DNA of 64,000 bases from Earliella scabrosa. Taxonomy: Eukaryota > Basidiomycota > Agaricomycetes > Polyporales > Polyporaceae. Both the position numbers and the translations under genes were made by a program. Location: NCBI GenBank assembly GCA_022605405.1, contig JABYQQ010000006.1:2108001-2172000 (forward strand). Reading direction: 5' to 3'. The first letter of the stretch is position 1. The number at the start of each line of letters is the position of its first letter. The notes under the pieces are model-generated. The model did no database searches. It was not told the origin of the DNA and worked only from the letters and a program-made list of their open reading frames with translations. This document shows, piece after piece, positions 54,229 to 64,000 of this stretch.

Positions 54229-55726
54229 ATGTCGACGACTATCATCGAAGAGGCACTCGGCGCAACCTTCACGGAAGCGGAGAAAGAGCTGATCATCCGC
54301 TTGAACGCTAGTTCAACAGCAACTGAGGCTTTTAACGCGAGCTTAAGAACGCAGCCCGCCGTCCTAGATGATATAGGGCATCTCCAAAAACACGTTCAAG
54401 ACATCGGGACCATTTTTCAGCATATTTCCAGCTCGCTCAGAAACCCCAAAATTCGCAGTTCAAACATACACGTAGGCGATCCGCATGCTATTGGACTTCG
54501 GTCACATTCCGACCGATTCGTTGTAGCGGCGGTTCAATAACCTCGTCAATACCAGTCGCAACAATGCTCAAGAAGTGGCGAAAATCTTGCGCAGTACGTG
54601 CCATCCGTGAGTTCTCACACTCGAGCGGACTGTGATGCATCGGACATGACTATAGCATTTGTGGATCTTGAGCTACTGTCGAATTTCGACATCAAGGACA
54701 TCAAGGACCAAGTCCAAAATCATAGCGAAGTGAGTTAATGTGCCGTCGTTGTCGTGTACAGACTAGAACGAGCTCGAATATTGTATAGGAGATTGAGAAA
54801 CATCGGGTCGTTGCAAAGGATGTGGAGAACGGTTTCATGACGCTTGTGGAAGACATTGAGCAGCTCAAGGACTTTGTTGAGACGCAGCGCAAGCAGGCTA
54901 AAACGTTTCAGACAACCCAACTTGTCATACTCGCCGAGGAAGCAGACAATATCAGAAGGGAGTTGGCCTCCCTAGAGGACCAAGTGAAGAGGTAGGCTGT
55001 TCACTTCAATGTTCAAAATCGCTGATAGCTGACAATAGTTGTCTGTACCTGTTCTCAGCCTCTCGAGCGATGTCAGATTCGAGCTTGCTGCATATCTCAC
55101 AATTGTGTCTGGACTGATATCCATTGTATGATAGACTCGCAGGCTTGGTGGAGCCTCATACATCGCCTCTCTGTCAATTGGCGCTGCCGTGATTGGCTTC
55201 GCGGTCTTGACACTGTTGCCTGCCAGTGTTGCAATCTGCGCAGCTCTGGGAGCAGCTCTGGTAAGTTTTATACCCGAGTCTCGTCATGCTGTTGTACAAG
55301 CTCAACTACTGGTGTCTGTAGAGTGTGGCGATTGCTGCAGTTGGGCAAAGCATTGCGATTGAGGACAAAGCACGTGAACTTTCGGGTAAGACAACCCTGA
55401 ATCGTTCGATGATGACTGTCGTGCCGGGCGGTGACACAATGATCTCGACAGATGTCAAAGAGAAGATCAAGGACAGCAATATACCACTGGCAGAGCTTGA
55501 TCGAGAAGTAGCAGAACTAGAAGAGTACATGCGCAGTTTTGAGGTCGCAAACGGAGATATCACTCGACTCGCGGCGGAGATTTATGTGATCATCAATATC
55601 TGGCATTCGGTGCGTTCGACACTCATGCACTTATATGCGTCAGCAGAATTGCTCACCATCAACTTGAACTCATTAGCTGAGATTGGATATAGTGAAGATC
55701 TCCACCAAGCTCTTGCTGGTCAATAG
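54229..55726 (+). CDS. Coiled-coil protein with central hydrophobic hairpin, alpha-pore-former-like
   Basis: Exons begin at the ATG 54229 (54229-54471) and continue at about 54527-54595, 54657-54729, 54790-54992, 55136-55260 and 55321-55726. The N-terminal half is long helical coiled coil (EAEKELIIRL, GHLQKHVQDIGTIFQHI, VEDIEQLKDFVETQ). A hydrophobic stretch of nearly 40 residues with a mid-point proline (VIGFAVLTLLPASVAICAAL) follows, then a short loop and further helices (LAELDREVAELEEYM, AAEIYVIINIWHSV). This order, helix bundle then membrane hairpin then helix bundle, is that of ClyA-like alpha-helical pore-forming proteins. Sequence at 55820-56018 is also coding-like and may be an extra last exon, which would move the stop to 56018. 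The protein may act on membranes; untested. Confidence 0.55.
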
Positions 55727-56507
55727 GGCCACTGCAAAGGTGTGTGCGAAATGGCTAGCTCGATTGTGGCATGGGCAGAGAGCTCACACGTATAGGTAGA
55801 ACTTCCTCCGCAGGTTTCGGGTCACACAAAACCTGTACAAACATCTGGCTGAGCTTCTCGAGGAGTATGCAAGACAATCTGTGACGCTACCATATGACGG
55901 TCGTTCACATTTCAAAAATTGCGATGACATTTGCTATCTCCCGGAAACACATCTGTGTCGCCGCGCAAGATTGTTTCTAGCCCTCCTCGACGCTAACTTT
56001 GCTCAGTATTTTGTCTAGACTAATTTAGTTAGTCCTATCTAGTTGCAACTTACTCACTCTTCTTACCCATTCAATCTGACACTGGTTACTTTACCGTCCG
56101 TCCAATATGCAGAAGGGGTTACAGAGGCAGGTGGTACAATCCCGGAGACAAGGTTTCAATATTTTATCCCGTAAGACAACATACATTTCTACAAGGCGGC
56201 GAATCTCACTCAAAACGTCTATAATCCAGCACGCCGAGTGTCCCGCTGGTAAGTACACACATCCCAGCGCGGCGATACCTCATCCACTACTCACTACTGC
56301 GGAGATGAAAGACAATTGGTGAACTACAATGTAACAGCATGATGTCGTTGTCGGTGAGCATTAATCTGGGTCTGGAAATCGCCCAACCATGATGCTGGGT
56401 CGGCATGCGAGCCTAGACCGGATACGGGCCACGAGTTGCGACTAGACTGGTATATAAGATAAATAGAAAGTACAAGATAATGTACAACAATGATGACGAC
56501 AACCCAT
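55727..56507. other. Intergenic, with a possible terminal exon at 55820-56018
   Basis: The first 290 bp contain an open frame rich in helix-forming residues (NLYKHLAELLEEYARQ) that may belong to the gene upstream. The rest is intergenic before the histone H2B stop. Confidence 0.4.
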
Positions 56508-57131
56508 CTACTTCGCACCCGCGCTCGAGAACTGACGAAACAAAGGTCAGAAGTGGGATCACTTGCGAACAGTGTGGAACAAGAGACTCACTTTTGTTAC
56601 TGACTTGGTACCTTCTGAGATAGCGTGCTTGGCGAGTTCGCCGGGAAGGATGAGACGGACAGCAGTCTGGATCTCGCGCGAGGAGATCGTCGACTTCTTG
56701 GAGTAGGATGCGAGCTCTGAATCGATGTCAGAGGGTGTTGGGCCAGCAAAGGAGTAGTGGGACTCACTCGACGCCTCCGTCGCGATGCGCTCGAAGATAT
56801 CGTTGACGAAGGAGTTAAGGATGGCCATCGCCTTGTTGGAGATACCGGTGTCAGGGTGCACCTGCTTGAGCACTAAGAACGCGTCGAAGTTCGCGTCAGC
56901 TCCCAATCCCGGTGGAAAACCGCAAGCTCACGCACCCTTGTAGATGTAAGAGGAGTAAGTCTCCTTGCGGCTCTTCCTGCGCTTCTTCTTCTCGCCGTCA
57001 GCACCAGAGCCGCCAGATGCAGCCTTCGCGGTCTTCTTCGCGGCCTTGCCCTCGCTCGTAGTCTTTGCGGGCGCCTTCGAGGCGGTGGAAGCGGGTGCCT
57101 TTCCGGCAGTGGAGGCGGGCTTAGGGGCCAT
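56508..57131 (-). CDS. H2B: Histone H2B
   Basis: Exons 56936-57131, 56768-56872, 56592-56716 and 56508-56531 give 149 residues. The Ala/Lys-rich tail ([18 protein letters not shown]) is followed by the histone fold [52 protein letters not shown], then [20 protein letters not shown] and the C-terminal helix [11 protein letters not shown]. Lys of the VTK motif is the conserved monoubiquitination site. It pairs with H2A in the nucleosome. The gene is divergent from H2A across 354 bp, the usual fungal arrangement for S-phase co-regulation. Three introns are typical for basidiomycetes. Confidence 0.97.
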
Positions 57132-57485
57132 CGGTGCTAAGTGTGGGTAGGGGGTGGTGGTAGCTTGGGGGCTGAGTTGGGCGAGGTGACGGTGGGTCGA
57201 GGAAGGATGGACGAGCAGCGAAGGGCGATAGGCGGTATTTATAGAGGCGCGTTGTACTTGTTTGGCGCGACGCGTCGACGCGCTGAACCTTATTTTGTTG
57301 AACGCCGTCAACACCATCACGTGAGCTATCAGGCGCCCAGGTCGCGTCGCTGAAGCGCGCTTGTATAAAGACTCTGCCTCAGTCCACCATGTACCTCCAT
57401 CTCCGCCACCGTCGCACTCGCCATCAACGCCCCTCGCACCCAACTCTCACCTTTACCACCACCACCAACCACCCAATTTAACGAC
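57132..57485. promoter_or_regulatory. Bidirectional H2B-H2A promoter
   Basis: The 354-bp gap between the two histone ATGs holds a TATA-like box for each gene: TATAAATA on the minus strand at 57236-57243 (105 bp before H2B) and TATAAAG at 57364-57370 (116-122 bp before H2A). I did not identify cell-cycle elements. Confidence 0.75.
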
Positions 57486-58074
<589 letters not shown>

Positions 58075-58631
58075 AGTCGTCTGTATCATCCACTGTTGTA
58101 TTATTTATGTACTATCTTTCTATTCTCGTCTAATCCGATTCCCTGCACGACGGAACTATGGATCGCTGTGGCTTCTAGCTTCAAGTTCTCGATCATGGGG
58201 TTCCTTGGTGCGTGTGTTCTGGTTTTTCATGGTACTGGGACGATTTCCTCATAGGATGAGCGAGTGTCGCGAGTGGTTTCTGAGGTCGAACTGGTGGAAA
58301 CGATTGAACATGATGGCCCTTGGTCAATGCGTCCGGATGTTCCTCATGTCGTGGACTGTTGGTAGACTGGGCCACAAGTGGCGAATAGTTGCGAGGCGTT
58401 GCTTGAAGCTCGACGCCATTGGATGCAACATTGATTTTCGAATTTCAATTAACGTTACATACCGGTAATCAGGCACATAAACGCCTAAATATTTGCCAGA
58501 TTCGGCCCGCCTGTCGATGGGTTCGGGCTGGAGCTGTGCCACCACTGCGGCCACCCCACATCCCCCTCCTCCTCCCTTTTCCTTCAGACTGTCCTCCTTG
58601 TCGACCCCCACACTCGTTCCAGTGGTTCAGC
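58075..58631. other. Intergenic
   Basis: H2A 3' flank and leader of the next gene, including a CT-rich tract (58545-58620) just before the ATG, common in fungal promoters. Confidence 0.5.
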
Positions 58632-61600
58632 ATGGCAACTCTCACACGCACTCGTGCGACCTTCCAAGTGGATGATGCCGAAGCCGAAGCGCGTCGTCCC
58701 CTACATCTCGACATCCCAACCCCGTTTCCGAGACTACCTCGAGACCAAGAAGAGACCGGGAACACGCCAGTCGATGTCGAGAATACAACGGACTCGGCGG
58801 AGGCCACGGCGAGTTCGACAGGGGATGTGATTGCTGCGGAGCACCAGGTGGGGGAAGAGTCGGGTACAACGAGTCAATCGAAGGAGGTGACCGACTCGGT
58901 GAGTGCTCCTATCCACCACATCTGCACCAGTCGGTGCATGTCCTAGATCAATGCGCTTTGTTGCGAAATTGACGAGCCGAGCGGCCTACTGACAAAGGAC
59001 GCAGGACGAACTCGCATCCTCCATCGTGAACGTCCAGAAGTCATGTCTCACAACTCTCAACGACCTACTTTCCACGTCCACGAACTGGCGTCCTATCATT
59101 CCTGATCGCCGGCACTCGATGCCCTCTCCCAGGTCACCTCTCAATCTCGCCGCGCCACCCTCCTTCCTCACCTCCACTTCATCCACTGCAGCCGCATCGA
59201 CCCCGCTCCAAACCCTCGTCTTGAACCTCCGGGCCCAGGAGACTGAGGCAATGTCGGAATGCCACGCGTCTGATCTCAACGACGTACCATCTCTTGTTCG
59301 CGAACTCCAAACCCGTGTAGACCGTCTGGCGACAACACGTCTACCATCACACGACGCCGCTCTCGCTCGTGCCCTCGTCTCTCTGATTGCGCAATTCAAC
59401 CGACTGGCGGAACTCCATCCTCCACCTGCCCGGCCCACAAGTCTGCCGCGGACGATGTCATGGGGCACCAGCCCCGCCGACGCAGCGTCCATCATATCCA
59501 CCACCGACCCTCTAACCCACCTCCAGAGACAGCTGAGCGACCTCCAACTCGAGCGAGATGCCCGAGGCGGCGAGGAAGGCAGCTCATCGCGACCGCCAGT
59601 GCAGGCGGTCGAGACTGCCCTGCTCTGGGCCCGCGTGGACCAGGACTTTGACCGCATCCTCTCGCTCTGTTCCGAACAGCCATCGAGCGCCGAACTGGAG
59701 ACGTTCGCGGAGCACGAGTCCGAGCACCTGCCGCCCGAATACGAGGTCGGCGAGTACAAAGACCCGTTCGCGTCTGACGCGGAGCTGCCGATGTACGAGC
59801 CGGGCGCGTACGAGGCGGCGGAGAAGGGCGAGGCGTCTGCGGCGAAGACGCGCGAGCGGGAGTCGACGAGCGGGAGCGGGATCAGCGAGAAGATGCGGAT
59901 GGACCTCGAGGCGGTCGCGCTTGCCATTGATAGGCTGTATGCCGTCGCGCCGCAGCTACATGACCAGCGCGTGGAGCTCAAGAAGAGCAAGCGCGAGCAG
60001 ATGGAGCGTGCGCGCCTCGCGGGGCCGTCTAAGGAGAAGGAAAAGGAGCGGGAGCGAGAAAAGGTCAAGGTGCGTCCTGGCAAGGAGCGCGCACGGGAAG
60101 ACGAGCACGAGCTGGAGAAGATGGTCGAGCTCATTGGGAGGGCGAGTGAACGGAGGCTTGTGGACCAAGCTGTCGTGCTGGATGGCGGTATGCAGGCAAA
60201 GCTTGCGCAAGCAAGGCAGAGGGACCAGGAAAAGGTTAGTCGCAGCCTCTTTCCGTGTTGTCGTTGACTTCCTGACAGGACTGTATAGCGTGAGGCGTTC
60301 GTGACGCGTCTGGCACGGCACTCGGACGCGGGTCGATTGCATTCGCAAGAGGCAGTACTAGCGAAGAAGCGCACGAAGGACCCAGATGCCATGCTTTCGC
60401 TCCCCGAGTTCATTCGCGAAGGCGTTCCAGAGGGCGTGCAGCTCAAGATGCAGATGGAAGACCCGAAGGCACTCCTCAGTCTTCCCGAATTCGTCCGCGA
60501 GCCCGTTCCGGAGCGGGTGATCCAGCAGCCATCGCCGTCGACGATGTCCCGCAAGAGATCGTTCAGGCAACTGCGAAGTAGGAGTATGTCAGCACCGCCC
60601 CTGGCGTGGTTGCTCAATACCGCGTCACGCTCGAGCTCTCCGATTCCTGAAGGGCCTGAGCAGCAGGAGAAGGAAAAGGAGAAGGAGAAGGAACCGCGGA
60701 AGAGGATGAGTCGGATCAAGCGGCCAGGTTCGTCCAGTGGGATCACTCCTCCACCGCCATGGCAAGGTATGTCCAGGCTTCCATTTGGGATTCAAACATT
60801 GCTAACCTCACTTCAGCTGGTCTCGACGTACACTATGTCGCCGAGTATCACGAAAACCTGCAGCACATCCTTGTCTTTTTGAACGTGCAGGGGATGATCC
60901 CCGGCGCGAACCTCGAGGCGGAGGTGGTGCCTGCGTCAGACTCTTCATCCGCAGGCGAACGCAGTCGTCTCATGCTCAAGTGCGGCGCGTCTACGTCTCC
61001 ATTACTCAGTTTGCCGGCGCCTGTACCACCCGGCGTGAAGGACGTGAAAGTGATTGGCCAATTTTACGAGGTCAAGCTACCCGTCACGTCTGCGCCCCCA
61101 TCTCCCTTCGACGCACCTTCCGCTCTCCTCGACGCAACACAGCTCTCGTCCACCTCCCCATCAAGCTTCGTCTGCGCGTCGTGTTCGCTGCCCCTTGTGC
61201 AGGCGTCCCGGCTGCGCGAGTACCGGGATTTGCCCTCGGAACATTGGGCGGAGCTCGTCGATGCGTGGATGTGTCATGCGGACCAACGGCTGCACGACCA
61301 CGTCAAGAAACATTCTGCGCAGGGCTTCTGGCCGCGGGAGGGCGAGGCGCTCGTCGGCGGCAGCTACATCCTGTTTGAAGAATCCGCCGTCGTGCAGAAG
61401 AACTTCTGGCCTGCGGACGAGCAAGATCACAGGGTACGTCTCTCGTTTCCCTGTTCGTCGTTTGCGTGGCCCCAGTAGATAGCTGGATTCGATCGTTGTT
61501 TGGTCGGACGGAAAGAAGGCCGACGCTGGCTACCCTACCGGCGGCTGTCTGCGCTGCCACCTGGTGCCCACTGTGGCGCCCCTTAGAGCCCGCGTAGGTT

Positions 61601-62584
61601 TTTTGGGAACGCTTGGTGTCGTAACAGTTGGTGGGGCGACGGCAGGATTCGTCCTTTGGCTGATACAAAGCGTCCAAGATGTATGGGACTAGTCCCGGCT
61701 GCTTGCTCAACAACTCTCGTGTGGCTGAGAACACTGTCGCGGGAGCTACAAGCGAGGGCATATCCTTCGTTTCTGCTCGTCTTTCGCTTTCTTACGATGT
61801 CTCCCTTGGGCGGTCGTGGTGACTGACGATGACGTTGACACCAGGACGATGGGTGGAGGCGCACGCGCTGCATTTGTGGCGCTATCATTGGTCGGTGTCA
61901 AGAGCGTCCGACATCCGACGCACAGGGTCCTATGGTCTACCGCCTCGCAAAGTACGCAGTGCGGCCTATGAGCGGGAGTTCCGAGTAAGTGTCACGTCGT
62001 CATCTTCTGACAGACCACGTCGTTCTGAGCAGCTGCTTAGGCCTTCACGCTTACCGCTCTCGGCCTTCATCGCCGAAGACATGAACGAGTTCGTGCATGC
62101 TCATGCGACCTACCGATTCGTCATCTTTGACGAAGAGGAGGAGCGGCCGCGAATCCTGGTACGTCACAGCGGCCTCGAAATACTGCTGCCCGGGTCTGCT
62201 GACGCGTATCTCGTTAGGTTTGGCTGTTCAAACCAATCATGAGGTTATCCTACATCGTGCCGACGCAGTATGTTATCCCCAAGAGCGCATCAATACGTGC
62301 TGCGAAGGTGTTGTTCAAGATCCTTGACACCGCTTCGGCATACGCAGACCTCGACGGGTACGAGCCTCTTACGTTGTTCCTTGCGCGTCATGGGAATCCG
62401 ATCTTGACGGCCTTCTCACAGGGTACTAAAGCGATACCCGGGCTTCCCACAAGCCGAGCACCTGTACTACCCGCGTGGGATATGCCGCCGGCTTGGAGCA
62501 CTCCTCAAGGAGAGCAACACGGCGTATCCAGAGAACATGCGCACAATGACTGGCCTCGACGTTGGGTGGCTCCAGCGGGCGTGA
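58632..62584 (+). CDS. UBE3D-like (HECT_2) ubiquitin ligase with long N-terminal extension
   Basis: Exons 58632-58898, 59005-60234, 60289-60766, 60817-61433, 61845-61984, 62041-62158, 62218-62357 and 62422-62584 give about 1050 residues. Residues from about 659 to 1050 form the E2-binding HECT_2 domain of UBE3D: HYVAEYHENLQHILVFLNV, FVCASCSLPLV, EYRDLPSEHWAELVDAWMCH, CICGAIIGRCQ, YRLAKYAVRP, LSAFIAEDMNEFVHAHA and the terminal MRTMTGLDVGWL. This stretch alone equals a whole UBE3D protein. The first 658 residues are Ser/Pro/Ala-rich and charged, with coiled-coil tracts (about 385-440) and a doubled LSLPEF.RE.VPE motif (about 535-585). UBE3D binds E2 enzymes and promotes ubiquitination. The function of the extension is unknown. 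Confidence 0.8.
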
Positions 62585-63618
62585 ACTATCAGCTCTTTCA
62601 CACGTCCGCTCTGACGCACCTCTTTGTTGCTTCGATCTTCCCTCATTTGACCTTCGTATCTCCACATCTCTGACGGCCCTAGAGCGGTCGTTCTTCTTGT
62701 GTTCTCCATCCACGCATTCATCTCGCACATACAGATACAGTTGGCTTCTGGTCCATATACTAGGTACATATCATAGAGAGCGGTGCTGGCACCAGACCGT
62801 AGGCATTCTCCTTTGAACTCTACCCACTCGAGCAGTAGTAATCACAGCTTACATTTTGCGCAACGGAGGAAGTGCAAGAACTGGATCTGCAGCTACGACC
62901 CATATTCTCTCTTCGCGAAGCGGTTGTGTCATCATCAGTCAACGCACGGCGAAGCGAAGGAGGCGTCGGCCTATACTGTCAAGGTGCGTGTCAAGACCAG
63001 CCTTATTCATCTCTACTGACACTCTGCGTCCACGGTAGAGGCGTCCTGAGAACATTCTGATCTCGTATTTTGCCGACCGGGATTTGCTCGACTAGCGAAA
63101 GCAACCCCTCTGAACGCCGAGTAATCCCCACGTTGTTGAGGTAAGTGTTTGCGCTCAAACTCCCGACCCTGGTCTTGTATACATAGGACACTGATATGTG
63201 CTTCAGCGCCCTACATCGACGTGTCGGCGAACGTGCTGGGGTCTGTTCAGCTACCGATTGGTAGAAGCTCTCTAGCGACTGTGCGATTCCACGATGAAGT
63301 GGGCAATGAAGTGAGTAATGCTCTCAAACAGGTACACACCAAAAAGCATGGGCATTCCCATCCTCAAGCGGACCATCAGTGACGTGAGATGGGTTCGTGG
63401 CATTGATAGCCCTCTAGCCGGGGCGAAGGCGTTCTCGTGACGTGGCTTCGCCAGTTTCTCTATAGAGGTTCGCTCCCGGGCGAGGTTACCGTCCGCCCGT
63501 CGCGCATGTGTGTCAATGGAGATTAGTTGGCGCGGAGTCCTTGCATATAACACGGTCGGTTCGCTGCCCATGGCTCCCCTCGTCTCACGCTGCCTATCAC
63601 CTCCGGCCTGCTAATCGA
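62585..63618. other. Intergenic, 1 kb, P450 promoter side
   Basis: Only short ORFs are present and none carries a motif. A TATAA at about 63546 lies some 70 bp before the P450 ATG. Confidence 0.5.
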
Positions 63619-64000
63619 ATGATGCTCGCTCTGGTAGTTCAGGCTGTCATCATTTGTGGTACAGGCTGGTTCCTCTGGAGGCTCTTGCGGCCCTATGTCG
63701 TCAAGAGTGCCTTGGACAATCTACCTGGGCCGCCGAACCCGTCTTTCTTGTACGGTAAGAGTTCCTGTCTTGTTCGGTCTCACGGTCTCTGCTTTTCGTC
63801 TGCTTACACTGTGCATAGGGAATCTGAAGCAGGTGTACGACAAGAATGGCTGGGCATTCCATCGTGAGCTGGGGGAGAAGTATGGCCCTGCGGTCCAGCT
63901 ACACGGAAAGTTTGGTGTACGTGCCATTCTCCTTGGTGGTGACCATCAGCCAGCTTACTTACTCGTGATCGATTCGTAGCGCAAGATACTGTACATCTTC
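63619..64000 (+). CDS. Cytochrome P450, 5' part only (cut by window end)
   Basis: Exons 63619-63754, 63819-63916 and 63980-64000 (continuing) encode MMLALVVQAVIICGTGWFLW as a membrane anchor, then LRPYVVKSALDNLPGPPNPS with the proline-rich hinge. This is followed by FLYGNLKQVYDKNGWAFHRE and LGEKYGPAVQLHGKFG, the classic opening of a microsomal P450 with a CYP5144- or CYP5150-like feel in basidiomycetes. The haem-binding cysteine lies beyond the window, so clan assignment is open. These enzymes are ER-bound monooxygenases fed by NADPH-P450 reductase. Confidence 0.88.

Noticed and set aside
59460..60348. Alternative-frame ORFs inside the UBE3D-like gene
   Set aside because: High GC3 of the true frame opens the other frames. 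They lack starts and motifs.

Overview
The window looks like a gene-dense piece of nuclear DNA from a filamentous basidiomycete, most likely a wood-decay agaricomycete. The signs are coding exons of moderately high GC, very many short (about 45-65 bp) GT-AG introns, a family AA9 lytic polysaccharide monooxygenase, a fungal P450, F-box paralogs, and Helitron and CACTA-type transposons. Species cannot be fixed from sequence alone. All gene models are mine, built by joining frames across splice sites that keep the reading phase; none has transcript support here.

Layout. 0.3-3.5 kb: a 20-exon gene with a lysine/alanine-rich N-terminus and a conserved-looking unknown C-terminus. 3.9-11.8 kb: one uninterrupted 2635-codon Helitron Rep-helicase ORF, poorer in GC than its surroundings, ending in a ubiquitin-peptidase-like domain and followed after 69 bp by a small three-exon gene. 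12.5-16.0 kb: a decayed region with an aldo-keto reductase pseudogene between two diverged direct repeats, then a degenerate array of units of about 90 bp. 16.4-23.2 kb: a CACTA-like element with a Tnp2-type transposase (+) and a convergent partner gene (-). 23.4-28.8 kb: four small lineage-specific genes, one a RING/coiled-coil protein and one with a 44-residue tandem duplication.

30.2-41.9 kb is a recently rearranged block: two tandem F-box genes, a truncated third copy, three secreted DUF3237-like paralogs and the promoter relic of a fourth, linked by two segmental duplications. 42.0-51.7 kb returns to ordinary genes: a small unknown protein, a galactonate dehydratase (enolase superfamily), a SET-domain protein, a PWI/SR-rich splicing factor and the AA9 enzyme. 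51.8-56.0 kb carries two divergent coiled-coil genes with hydrophobic segments, resembling alpha-helical pore-forming proteins. 56.5-58.1 kb is the divergent H2B-H2A histone pair. 58.6-62.6 kb is a UBE3D-like (HECT_2) ubiquitin ligase with a long N-terminal extension. The window ends inside the 5' part of a cytochrome P450.

The genes do not form one pathway. The noteworthy material is the divergent pore-former-like pair, the peptidase-tailed Helitron, the duplicated F-box/DUF3237 block and the diverged repeat array at 15-16 kb.
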